Shown here piece by piece: positions 1 to 8,112 of a stretch of 64,000 bases of DNA. Origin of the DNA: Paenimyroides aestuarii (GTDB lineage: Bacteria; Bacteroidota; Bacteroidia; Flavobacteriales; Flavobacteriaceae); contig NZ_CP102382.1 of assembly GCF_024628805.1 (NCBI RefSeq), positions 1,240,001-1,304,000 on the forward strand. The letters run 5' to 3'. The notes beneath the pieces were generated by a model, which was given only the letters and a program-made list of their open reading frames with translations, was not told where the DNA came from and did not search any database. Positions within the stretch are counted from its first letter, which is position 1. Every line of letters begins with the position of its first letter. The position numbers and the translations under genes were made by a program.

Positions 1-1
1 A

Positions 2-496
2 CAATACAAAGTCAATGACAAAACTGCCCCTGAATTGTACTCTGAAGCCAAAGTGGAACATGAAAATGGATATTTGATTAATGCTGCGAACAATATGTTT
101 CTAAGCTCAAGAGTGGCAAATCCCGTCAATAATTTTTGGCAATATCAAAAAGAAGAGGAAATGAAAGGGTTTTATGAAAAAGTAATGAAAGAAATAAACT
201 CTAAATATAAATTTCCAATGACACTTGAAGCAATTGACTCAAAACCACAAATCTTGTCAATTTATCCAAAAGGAACTGAAGAAGGATATTTCCCGATGAT
301 TGAGTATGTGACCAACTTAGACTTAAAAGATACGGTGAAAACCAACGCAGAGTATGAAAAAGTTCATTCAGAGATTATCAAAGCTTTTAATGGAATTGAA
401 AAGAACAAGGACTATGTTATTTACAAGGCATTTAGTGAAATTCCAAACGGAAAAACGCCTGTTCCAACTTATGGATTTGTAAAAAAATTAAAGTAA
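2..496 (+). CDS. hypothetical protein, 5' end outside the window
   Basis: The frame is open from base 2 to a TAA at 494-496, so the gene begins upstream of the window. A TTG at 35 is in frame, but nothing marks it as a start. About 164 codons are visible. The product is rich in Lys, Glu, Asn and Tyr, has no transmembrane segment and no cysteine in the visible part, and looks soluble. I do not recognise the family. It is the first of five same-strand, loosely spaced orphan-like genes (to 3.5 kb), a layout typical of accessory DNA. Confidence 0.6.
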   Translation, partial: QYKVNDKTAPELYSEAKVEHENGYLINAANNMFLSSRVANPVNNFWQYQKEEEMKGFYEKVMKEINSKYKFPMTLEAIDSKPQILSIYPKGTEEGYFPMIEYVTNLDLKDTVKTNAEYEKVHSEIIKAFNGIEKNKDYVIYKAFSEIPNGKTPVPTYGFVKKLK

Positions 497-504
497 AAAA
501 GCTT

Positions 505-601
505 GCTAACAAAGCCTACTCAAAAGTGGTGACTCAGTGGTTAAATGAAATTTTGTGCTTCATATAGTTTAGTACAGATTTACAGTTTCGTGCTAGTTAG
601 C
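505..601. repeat. attC-like imperfect inverted element (tentative)
   Basis: GCTAAC at 505-510 is exactly complementary to GTTAGC at 596-601, about 90 bases apart. Between them are smaller inverted segments (ATGAA at 545 against TTCAT near 558). The element sits directly downstream of the first gene and upstream of a gene fragment. An outer CTAAC...GTTAG pair with an imperfectly folded interior recalls integron attC sites, but the flanks do not match the core consensus fully and no integrase is present in the window. It could equally be chance or a decayed repeat. Confidence 0.25.
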
Positions 602-659
602 CGCCCGAAAGCAAAGCCCGAAAAGCGTAGCGGTCAGCTTAAACAAAGATCCCAAAAAA

Positions 660-860
660 ATGACAGAAGAACTGAAAATAGCTATTGAAAACCTATACAC
701 TACTTTTTCGATTTACCCTTTTAAATCGACAATTGAAGGTTGTCCTTGCTGTGTTTCTGAATCTGACAAAGAAAAAATTCGTTCCAAACAATTACGAGAT
801 TTTTATTGGCTTGGTGAACAGACGTTGTTAAACAAAAAAAATATTTTGACAAAAATTTAA
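660..860 (+). pseudogene. fragment of a small CPCC-motif protein
   Basis: A 66-codon frame beginning with ATG. Residues 1-46 read like the start of a conserved small protein, with a GCPCC motif at about residues 27-31 followed by a charged SDKEKIRSKQLRD segment. From memory this matches the N-terminus of a widespread uncharacterised family whose members are clearly longer. After residue 46 the sequence turns into Lys/Asn/Leu-rich low-complexity residues and stops. I read it as a gene truncated by deletion or rearrangement. It could instead be a genuine short protein. The flanking DNA has no other gene. Confidence 0.4.
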
Positions 861-957
861 AAAAATTGATACTCGAATATGAAAATCATTGATGCTAGTT
901 GCCTCACTGCTAATTATCTACAAAACCATCATTTAAACTATTTTTAAAAATCTACCA

Positions 958-1497
958 ATGAATAACCAACAACAAATTGAAATTCCGCTTAGCAAAACCA
1001 AAATGACACGCACATTTATTGGTTCCATAATTTTTGTAATCCTTGGTGTTTGGTTTTTAGTAAACCCACCAGAGCTGAACAATCCAATCTTAGGAAATTC
1101 AGTAGTAATTTATGTTATTGGATTGTTATCTATAGTGTTTTTTGGTTTTATAGGAATAATGATTTTTCGCAAATTGTTTGACAAAAAAGCTGGACTTATC
1201 ATTAATCAAGACGGAATTATTGACAATACAAGTGGCTTGTCAATTGGGTTCATTCCATGGAGTGAAATTCAAGAAATTTCGAGCACTCAGGTCATGAATC
1301 AAAAGTTTATATCGATTGTCCTTAAAAATCCTGAAGCGTTTATGGAAAAGATTTCAAATCCAATCCAAAAAAATGCAATGAAAATGAATTATAAAACCTC
1401 GGATTCGCCCATTAGTATTTCCTCAAACGCCTTAAAAACAGATTTTAACAAACTATTCAACTTACTCAAAGAAAAAATGAACGAATACAAATCATAG
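958..1497 (+). CDS. STM3941-like membrane protein
   Basis: 179 aa with two hydrophobic segments near the N-terminus (about residues 18-37 and 50-72), then a soluble domain of about 100 residues with a short beta-rich pattern (GLIINQDGIIDNTSG, then IPWSEIQEI). This two-TM plus PH-like layout is that of the STM3941 family, whose members are uncharacterised small membrane proteins. The ATG at 958 starts the frame and an amphipathic tail ends it. Neighbours are unrelated same-strand orphan genes separated by AT-rich gaps, so no operon is implied. The family assignment rests on overall pattern and memory; the function is unknown. Confidence 0.6.
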   Translation: MNNQQQIEIPLSKTKMTRTFIGSIIFVILGVWFLVNPPELNNPILGNSVVIYVIGLLSIVFFGFIGIMIFRKLFDKKAGLIINQDGIIDNTSGLSIGFIPWSEIQEISSTQVMNQKFISIVLKNPEAFMEKISNPIQKNAMKMNYKTSDSPISISSNALKTDFNKLFNLLKEKMNEYKS

Positions 1498-1642
1498 CTG
1501 AAATCCATAACGACAAATGGGTTACTTTGGTTTAAATTTAAGGGTAAAAAATTTTCGTTATATTTAACTTTTTAATTGTTACTGCCCTTTTTTTAGAAAT
1601 AACAGATTTTTGTAATTAAGTTTAAGTTAAAAAAAATACCTC

Positions 1643-2155
1643 ATGAAAACGCAATTGTATTTACTACTGTTTTTGGCTACTCAATTTGTTTTTGCTCAAG
1701 AAACAGAGAATAAAATTCAAGAATTGCCCACCGAATATGGTGCATACACCATTCCATTGTGGACTAAATTAACGCTTGAATTAAAGGAAACTTCTAAAAA
1801 TAAATTTGAATATAGAATCATAAGTAGTGAACCTTATGAAGAGATGTATTCCTTTGACAAACATGACAAAGTTTTTTCTGAAAATCCTAAAAAAAATACA
1901 GTGGATATTCTGTTTGTTGGAGCATATTATAATAATGGAAAAGAAGATAGTGATTACAAAACACTTCTCAAGATAAGAAATAACCTAGATATTCCATTAA
2001 CGTATAAAGCTGATATAAAATATTATTTCAATAATGAATTTGAAAATACAAGCATTGTTGGAGCTTTCCCAGGAACTGACACGCAAGAAATTTGGGCGCA
2101 CAAAATAGACTTAATTGCGTTGTATGACTTTGAAATACTTAACTCAAAAGAGTAA
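1643..2155 (+). CDS. exported hypothetical protein
   Basis: 170 aa starting with a clear Sec signal peptide (residues 1-19, hydrophobic core followed by VFAQ, a typical Bacteroidota cleavage site), so the mature protein is probably periplasmic. The rest is charged and beta-rich without recognisable catalytic motifs or cysteines. It is preceded by about 145 bases of AT-rich leader and followed at 2254 by the phosphoesterase gene. I do not recognise the family, and nothing in the context assigns a role. Confidence 0.65.
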   Translation: MKTQLYLLLFLATQFVFAQETENKIQELPTEYGAYTIPLWTKLTLELKETSKNKFEYRIISSEPYEEMYSFDKHDKVFSENPKKNTVDILFVGAYYNNGKEDSDYKTLLKIRNNLDIPLTYKADIKYYFNNEFENTSIVGAFPGTDTQEIWAHKIDLIALYDFEILNSKE

Positions 2156-2253
2156 AATTTCGCCCTCATAACCAAAAAACCAGCTGACCACTCTTGATTA
2201 ATTTTCTAGTCAAATGCTCTAGAAAAAGCCAATTTGTAAACCTTTGGATATTA

Positions 2254-3495
2254 ATGAAACAACTGTCAATAAAGAAAATTTTAAAATTCATCTTTCGCGG
2301 AATACTAATTTTTATAGGTTTAATTTTTCTTTTACTTCTAATTATTGGTTTTCGTGTGGAACATCAAGATGGAACCTATGACAATTGGTCTGGACTACGG
2401 GCTCTCTTTCAAAAAGACAGAGATTTTGGAATATTTATTAACCAACAAGAAAAATATGAACTTGACGGAATAGATGGGCCTTATTTAGTCAACTCATCAA
2501 TTTATCGGGTTGATTCAACTAATAATTTAATCAAAAAGACTTTTAAAAATTCAGATTCTATTCTCGTTCAAGTAAATAATAACGATTTAGACAGATTCTA
2601 TTTTACCAAAAAAGATACAATAACACGAAATCCGTTTCTATACGAAACTCCCGAAAAATTAATTGCAATTTCTGATGTAGAAGGAAATTTTGACGGATTT
2701 TCAAGTTTCCTACAGAACAATCAGGTTATTGACAAAAATTTCAATTGGATATTTGGAAATGGACATTTGGTTTTAGTTGGCGATTTTGTGGATAGAGGGA
2801 ACAATGTTGTTCCGGTTCTCTGGTTGATTTACAAATTGGAAGAACAGGCAGAAAAACAAGGTGGCAAAGTTCATTATATTTTAGGAAACCACGAATTATT
2901 AAATTTTCAAGGTAGGTATAAATACAACGACAGAAAGTATGTAAAAGTTGCTAAACTCATTTATGAGAAGGAAAACAATAAAAATGCAGTTAGTTTTATG
3001 TATTCTGACAAAACAGAACTTGGAAAATGGTTGCATTCCAAAAACGGAATTGAGAAAATCGGAGATTATATTTTCGTTCACGCAGGATTAAGTCCTAAAA
3101 TTTTAGATTTTAACCTTACTTTTTCTCAAATCAATGAAATTGCAAGAAATAACTGGGATAAAGATTTATACAACAAACCCGAAAAAGATGAAAAAGCAAA
3201 TTTTCTAATAGGACGAGAAGGGATATTTTGGTATCGTGGATTAGCGATGGACTACAAATATTACGATAAAATAACGGAAAACGAATTAGACAAAATCCTT
3301 TCATTTTATCAAGCAAAAAAAATGGTTTTCGGTCATTCTGTAGTTGACGACATCACAAAAGATTTTAATGGAAAAATCATTGATATTGATTTAAAACACG
3401 GAAAAGAAAAGAACTCCGAAAAAACAAAAGGATTACTAATTGAAAACGGAATTGAATATAAACTTGACGGAAAAGGAAAGAAAACCAAACTATAA
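2254..3495 (+). CDS. membrane-anchored metallophosphoesterase (Ser/Thr phosphatase-like)
   Basis: The ATG at 2254 is chosen over an in-frame TTG at 2194 because it gives a standard basic N-terminus before a single membrane anchor (about residues 9-32). The calcineurin-like core follows: DVEGN at about 142 (variant of the usual DxHG block), GDFVDRG near 176, GNHE near 211, a conserved His in FVHAG near 276, and GHS near 360. These supply the two-metal active site of PPP-type and Shewanella-like phosphatases. The anchor puts the catalytic domain most likely on the periplasmic side. The substrate is unknown. It is the last of the accessory gene run at this end of the window. Confidence 0.8.
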   Translation: MKQLSIKKILKFIFRGILIFIGLIFLLLLIIGFRVEHQDGTYDNWSGLRALFQKDRDFGIFINQQEKYELDGIDGPYLVNSSIYRVDSTNNLIKKTFKNSDSILVQVNNNDLDRFYFTKKDTITRNPFLYETPEKLIAISDVEGNFDGFSSFLQNNQVIDKNFNWIFGNGHLVLVGDFVDRGNNVVPVLWLIYKLEEQAEKQGGKVHYILGNHELLNFQGRYKYNDRKYVKVAKLIYEKENNKNAVSFMYSDKTELGKWLHSKNGIEKIGDYIFVHAGLSPKILDFNLTFSQINEIARNNWDKDLYNKPEKDEKANFLIGREGIFWYRGLAMDYKYYDKITENELDKILSFYQAKKMVFGHSVVDDITKDFNGKIIDIDLKHGKEKNSEKTKGLLIENGIEYKLDGKGKKTKL

Positions 3496-3702
3496 AAATA
3501 TGTCAGCTAATATTCTCTTTTCGGAATAGTAATAATTAATTTGCTTTTTTTTTAAAAAATCAAATGCTTTACTAAAGCAGCGTATTCCAGATTTTTTGTT
3601 TTAAAATTAAATGGAGTTTTTGTAAAAATAAAGCCTAAAAAAACTTCCTATCCATTCAATTTTTTATGTTACTTTAGTAAAATATAATTCAAATAAAACC
3701 TA

Positions 3703-4446
3703 TTGACCTTACCGTTTGAACCCACCGTTTTTGGGATAAAACTCAATGTGCATCTAATCCTGGAGTATCTGGCGTTTTTTATTGCGTTCAGGTTTTATGT
3801 TTATTTGCGCAAACACAAACCGGATAGCATCTCTAGCAAAAACCGACTGTCTATCATTTTAGGGGCAATTTTTGGTGCTTTTTTGGGGTCAAGATTTTTC
3901 GGGTTTTTAGAAAATCCTATGATTGCCGTCAGTGCCGATAATCTATTGCAATTGCTGAATACAAAAACCATTATGGGCGGTTTGTTTGGTGGACTTTTGG
4001 GCGTGGAATTGGCAAAGAAAATCATTCATGAAAAAAAATCATCGGGCGATTTATTTACCTATCCCATCATTTTGGGAATTATCATTGGCCGAATCGGTTG
4101 TTTTTTGAGCGGAACCAACGAATTTACCTATGGCAAAGAAACTCATTTCTTTTTGGGGATGAATTTAGGTGATGGTTTGTCTCGGCATCCAATTGCTTTG
4201 TATGAAATTATTTTCTTGCTATTTTTGGTCTTTTTCCTTCAAAAAATATCCAATTTTACGAAAAGAAAAAACGGATTATTATTCCAATTATTTATGATTG
4301 CCTACTTTGGATTTCGCTTTGGGATTGAATTCCTGAAACCAAATGTGTTCTATGTATTTGGACTCAGCAGCATTCAATGGCTTTGTGTCATTTGCTGGAT
4401 TTATTATGCACCAACCTTAAAAAAATTAATTAAAAATGCCTACTAG
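3703..4446 (+). CDS. Lgt-family paralog (prolipoprotein diacylglyceryl transferase-like)
   Basis: 247 aa, about seven hydrophobic segments. The start is the TTG at 3703, since an in-frame stop lies three codons upstream. Lgt family marks are present in order: MGGLFGG near residue 88, GRIGCF near 129, HPIALYE near 165 and FRFGIEF near 206. Compared with the Lgt pattern I know, the HGG histidine is replaced by Met, the Asn of the GRxGN signature by Cys, and the Arg after the EF by Lys, so ordinary prolipoprotein transfer is doubtful. The gene overlaps the radical SAM gene by 11 bases, implying translational coupling. A specialised lipid or diacylglyceryl transfer tied to its partner is my inference. 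Confidence 0.8.
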   Translation: MTLPFEPTVFGIKLNVHLILEYLAFFIAFRFYVYLRKHKPDSISSKNRLSIILGAIFGAFLGSRFFGFLENPMIAVSADNLLQLLNTKTIMGGLFGGLLGVELAKKIIHEKKSSGDLFTYPIILGIIIGRIGCFLSGTNEFTYGKETHFFLGMNLGDGLSRHPIALYEIIFLLFLVFFLQKISNFTKRKNGLLFQLFMIAYFGFRFGIEFLKPNVFYVFGLSSIQWLCVICWIYYAPTLKKLIKNAY

Positions 4447-5833
4447 AAAATATACTTATTACGATTATACCATCAGTTTGTGTCCTGAATGTTTAAAACG
4501 TATTGATGCCAAAATTGTGTTTGAAGACGAAAAGGTGTATATGCTCAAAAGATGTCCAGAACATGGAAATTCGCGCGTGCTCATTGCAGACGATATCCCC
4601 TATTATAAAAACATCAGAAACTATAACAAGCCTTCAGAAACGCCATATAAATTCAATACCAAAACGCATTATGGTTGCCCATATGATTGTGGTCTTTGCC
4701 CAGACCATGAGCAGCACTCTTGTCTAACGATTATTGAAATTACGGATCGTTGCAATTTAACCTGTCCCACTTGCTATGCAGGTTCTTCACCCACATACGG
4801 AAGGCATAGAACCCTAGCGGAAGTTAAAACCATGTTAGACACCATTGTTGCGAATGAAAAAGAGCCAGATGTGGTGCAAATAAGCGGAGGCGAACCAACA
4901 CTGCATCCTCAATTTTTTGAAATTTTGGATTATGCTAAATCCTTGCCCATTAAACACTTGATGGTAAACACCAATGGACTTTTAATTGCCAAAGATTTTG
5001 ATTTTGCCAAACGCCTAAAGTCCTATGCACCCGACTTTGAAATTTACTTGCAATTTGACTCATTCAAAGAAGAAGCCTTGTATCAATTGCGGGGTGCCAA
5101 TTTAAAGAAAATCCGAGAAAAAGCCTTGGAACATCTCAATGAGCTCAACCTTTCTACCACCTTGGTTGTCACGCTGCAAAAAGGATTGAACGATGATGAA
5201 ATGGGCGAAATAATTGACTATGCTCTAAAGCAAAAATGTGTGCGAGGTGTCACATTTCAACCCACACAAATTGCGGGTAGATTGGATAATTTCAACCATG
5301 AAACCGACCGAATTACGCTCACCGAGGTCAGAAGGAAAATATTAGAACAATCAACCATTTTCAGTCCAGATGATATCATTCCTGTCCCGTGTAATCCAGA
5401 TGCTTTGGCCATGGGATATGTGCTGAAACTAGAGGGAAACAACCTACCGCTCACCCGCTACATCAACCCAACCGATTTGCTAGACAATAGTAAAAACACG
5501 ATTGTATATGAGCAAGATGAAGCGCTGCATCAAAAAATGTTTGAAATTTTTAGTACTGGAACTTCTACCGACAAAGCATCTGATAAGTTGCACCAATTGC
5601 TTTGTTGTTTGCCGTTTGTAGAAGCACCCAACCTTGGCTATGACAATTTGTTTAGAATCATTATTATGCAGTTTATAGACGCCCATAATTTTGATGTGAG
5701 AGCCATAAAAAAATCATGTGTACATATCGTAAATAAGGATAATACCATCATTCCTTTCGAAACTATGAATCTTTTTTATAGAGATGATAAAATAGAACGA
5801 TTAAAAGCATTACAAAACGAAACAAAATTATAA
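4436..5833 (+). CDS. multi-cluster radical SAM protein, Tes/MJ0619-like
   Basis: 465 aa. The canonical SAM-cluster motif CNLTCPTC has Cys106, Cys110 and Cys113, followed by the SGGEP motif that contacts SAM. Upstream are two further cysteine groups: Cys16, Cys19 and Cys40 (CPEC...CPEHG), and Cys81, Cys85, Cys88 and Cys96 (GCPYDCGLCPDHEQHSC). This N-terminal pattern is the hallmark of the family containing archaeal tetraether synthase (Tes) and MJ0619, which join or methylate unactivated alkyl carbons. The C-terminal third carries more cysteines (CCLPF, KKSC). It sits between an Lgt paralog (11-base overlap) and a two-TM miniprotein (3-base gap), which suggests a lipid substrate. Family membership is firm; the reaction is inference. 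Confidence 0.85.
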   Translation: MPTRKYTYYDYTISLCPECLKRIDAKIVFEDEKVYMLKRCPEHGNSRVLIADDIPYYKNIRNYNKPSETPYKFNTKTHYGCPYDCGLCPDHEQHSCLTIIEITDRCNLTCPTCYAGSSPTYGRHRTLAEVKTMLDTIVANEKEPDVVQISGGEPTLHPQFFEILDYAKSLPIKHLMVNTNGLLIAKDFDFAKRLKSYAPDFEIYLQFDSFKEEALYQLRGANLKKIREKALEHLNELNLSTTLVVTLQKGLNDDEMGEIIDYALKQKCVRGVTFQPTQIAGRLDNFNHETDRITLTEVRRKILEQSTIFSPDDIIPVPCNPDALAMGYVLKLEGNNLPLTRYINPTDLLDNSKNTIVYEQDEALHQKMFEIFSTGTSTDKASDKLHQLLCCLPFVEAPNLGYDNLFRIIIMQFIDAHNFDVRAIKKSCVHIVNKDNTIIPFETMNLFYRDDKIERLKALQNETKL

Positions 5834-5836
5834 GAG

Positions 5837-6031
5837 ATGACCTTTTTAGAAGTGAACCTAGATGGACTTGTTGCCATAATATTCCTGGTAATGTTTGGTC
5901 CGCCCATTGTACTTGCCCTTATTGGGGTGATCGTGAAATTCAAATCAGCCAAAGCAGCCAAAGTGCTGTTTATTTTGGCCGGTCTATACCTATTGATTGG
6001 CTTAGGAATTTGTGGGTCTATGATGATTTAG
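5837..6031 (+). CDS. two-TM miniprotein of the Lgt/radical SAM operon
   Basis: 64 aa beginning three bases after the radical SAM stop codon, so almost certainly cotranslated. Two hydrophobic helices (about residues 11-31 and 40-62) are joined by a short basic loop (KFKSAKAAK) that should lie in the cytoplasm. No catalytic residues are visible. By position it may be a membrane subunit or scaffold for the two upstream enzymes. I recognise no named family. Confidence 0.7.
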   Translation: MTFLEVNLDGLVAIIFLVMFGPPIVLALIGVIVKFKSAKAAKVLFILAGLYLLIGLGICGSMMI

Positions 6032-6124
6032 AGTTGTGAAGCTATGCGTCAACGAAGGTGTTTATAACTTTCATCTGCAAAAAGATAATGAATTCCTAAA
6101 TTCCCCCACCCAAACAAAATAAGA

Positions 6125-6153
6125 AAGTGGATTTGCCAAAGACAAATCCACTT
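6125..6153. terminator. bidirectional hairpin terminator
   Basis: A perfect 11-bp stem (AAGTGGATTTG against CAAATCCACTT) with a 7-base loop lies between the convergent radical SAM operon and glmS. On the minus strand a T-rich stretch follows, so it best serves glmS, though it can act on both. Confidence 0.65.
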
Positions 6154-6262
6154 AATATTAACCAAAAAAAACACTTATGAAAAAACTTATTCTTTTGGGA
6201 AGAGATAAGCTTCTTTTGTAAAGGTAAAATGTTTTTTTAAAAAAAACAAGTTTTTTTTTACT

Positions 6263-8110
6263 TTATTCAACAGTAACCGATTTGGCTAAATTTCTAGGTT
6301 GATCTACGTTGGTACCGCGTAAAACAGCTACGTGATACGATAGTAATTGCAAAGGTATAGTCGCAATAATCGAAGTTAAAGCCTCGGTTGAATGAGGCAT
6401 TTCAATGATGTGATCTGCTAAATTGCGAACTTGTTGATCTCCTTTTGATACCAATGCAATAATTTTTCCGCTGCGGGCTTTTATTTCTTGTATATTGCTC
6501 ACCACTTTATCATAGTGGTTTTGCTGTGGCGCAATTACAATAACCGGCATGTTTTCGTCGATCAAAGCAATAGGGCCGTGTTTCATTTCGGCAGCCGGAT
6601 ACCCTTCTGCATGAATGTATGAAATTTCCTTTAATTTTAAAGCACCTTCTAAAGCTACGGGGAAATTAAACCCGCGACCTAAAAATAAGCAATTGGCTGC
6701 ATCTTTATAAATATGTGCAATTTCCAAAATACGATCATTTTCCAATAAAGCTTCTTGTACTTTTTCAGGAATCAGTTCTAATTCTATTAAGTTTCTTAAA
6801 TAATCGGGTTGCGACATGGTTCCTTTTGCTTTTGCCAAACGCAATGCAATTAAAGCCAAAACGGTAATTTGTGTAGTGAAAGCTTTTGTTGACGCCACAC
6901 CAATTTCAGGACCGGCGTGTGTGTAAGCACCTGCATGTGTTTCACGAGAAATGGACGATCCAACTACGTTACAAACGCCAAATACAAACGCTCCTTTTTC
7001 TTTAGCTAATTTTATAGCAGCCAAGGTATCAGCCGTTTCACCCGATTGTGAAATGGCAAGTACCACATCGTCTGTATGGATGATAGGATTTCGGTATCTA
7101 AATTCTGATGCATATTCCACTTCCACAGGGATGCGTGCAAATTCTTCAATCATGTATTCTGCGACTTGTGCAGCGTGCCATGATGTGCCGCAAGCCACAA
7201 TAATAATGCGTTTTGCGTTGATGAATTTTGCTAAGTTATCTTCAATTCCTGCCATTTTGATCAATCCTTGGTCGCTTAGCAAACGCCCGCGGAACGTGTC
7301 ACGAATAACTTGTGGTTGTTCGTAAATTTCTTTTAACATGAAATGATCGTAACCTCCTTTTTCAATTTGCTCTAGGTTCAATTGCAACTCTTGAATATAA
7401 GGACTTACTTCGCTATCTGACTTAATTTTTCGGATTTTGATAGGTTTGTGTAAACGAATAATTGCCATTTCTTCGTCTTCCAAATAAATCGCATTGTTGG
7501 TGTATTCAATAAACGGAGAAGCATCAGATGCCACAAAATATTCACCTTCGCCAATACCAATTGCCAACGGACTGCCCAAACGAGCTGCTACAATTTCATT
7601 GGGTTTTTTAATATCCATCACACAAATTGCATAGGCACCAATTACTTGATTCAATGCTACTTGCACGGCTTTTCCTAACTTTAAGCCTTTGTTTCTTTGA
7701 ATATCTTCGATAAGATTCACCAAAACTTCGGTATCGGTATCCGATTTAAAGGTATAACCACGATTGATTAATTCTTGTTTTAATGGCTCGTAATTTTCAA
7801 TGATACCATTGTGAATAATCACCAACTCGCCTGAGTTTGAAAAGTGAGGATGAGAGTTTACATCGTTTGGCACTCCGTGTGTTGCCCAACGTGTATGACC
7901 AATTCCCATTGACCCTTTTAGAGTATTTTCTGCTTGGGCTCTTTCTTCCAAATCAGAAACTTTGCCTTTGGTTTTGCTTGCTATGAATTGTTCGCCGTTA
8001 AACAATGCCACTCCAGCACTATCATATCCGCGGTATTCCAATCGCTTTAAACCTTTTATTATTATTGGATAAGCATCTTTTGTGCCTATATAACCTACAA
8101 TGCCACACAT
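6263..8110 (-). CDS. glmS: glutamine-fructose-6-phosphate aminotransferase (isomerizing)
   Basis: 615 aa, full family length. It makes glucosamine-6-phosphate from fructose-6-phosphate and glutamine, the entry step to peptidoglycan and LPS amino sugars, in the cytoplasm. Met-Cys2-Gly-Ile is the N-terminal nucleophile glutaminase start. GIGHTRWATHG and SHPH segments build the glutamine site. Two SIS domains follow (about 285-425 and 455-595) with SQSGETADT, and the protein ends in PRNLAKSVTVE, the classic GlmS C-terminus. It lies two bases downstream of the DUF4270 gene on the same strand, so the two are probably cotranscribed. No glmS ribozyme-like leader is seen. Confidence 0.97.
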   Translation of the reverse strand: MCGIVGYIGTKDAYPIIIKGLKRLEYRGYDSAGVALFNGEQFIASKTKGKVSDLEERAQAENTLKGSMGIGHTRWATHGVPNDVNSHPHFSNSGELVIIHNGIIENYEPLKQELINRGYTFKSDTDTEVLVNLIEDIQRNKGLKLGKAVQVALNQVIGAYAICVMDIKKPNEIVAARLGSPLAIGIGEGEYFVASDASPFIEYTNNAIYLEDEEMAIIRLHKPIKIRKIKSDSEVSPYIQELQLNLEQIEKGGYDHFMLKEIYEQPQVIRDTFRGRLLSDQGLIKMAGIEDNLAKFINAKRIIIVACGTSWHAAQVAEYMIEEFARIPVEVEYASEFRYRNPIIHTDDVVLAISQSGETADTLAAIKLAKEKGAFVFGVCNVVGSSISRETHAGAYTHAGPEIGVASTKAFTTQITVLALIALRLAKAKGTMSQPDYLRNLIELELIPEKVQEALLENDRILEIAHIYKDAANCLFLGRGFNFPVALEGALKLKEISYIHAEGYPAAEMKHGPIALIDENMPVIVIAPQQNHYDKVVSNIQEIKARSGKIIALVSKGDQQVRNLADHIIEMPHSTEALTSIIATIPLQLLSYHVAVLRGTNVDQPRNLAKSVTVE

Positions 8111-8112
8111 AA

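Noticed and set aside
6951..7325. 124-codon plus-strand frame inside glmS
   Set aside because: Antisense to a highly conserved enzyme; composition follows the codon third positions of glmS.
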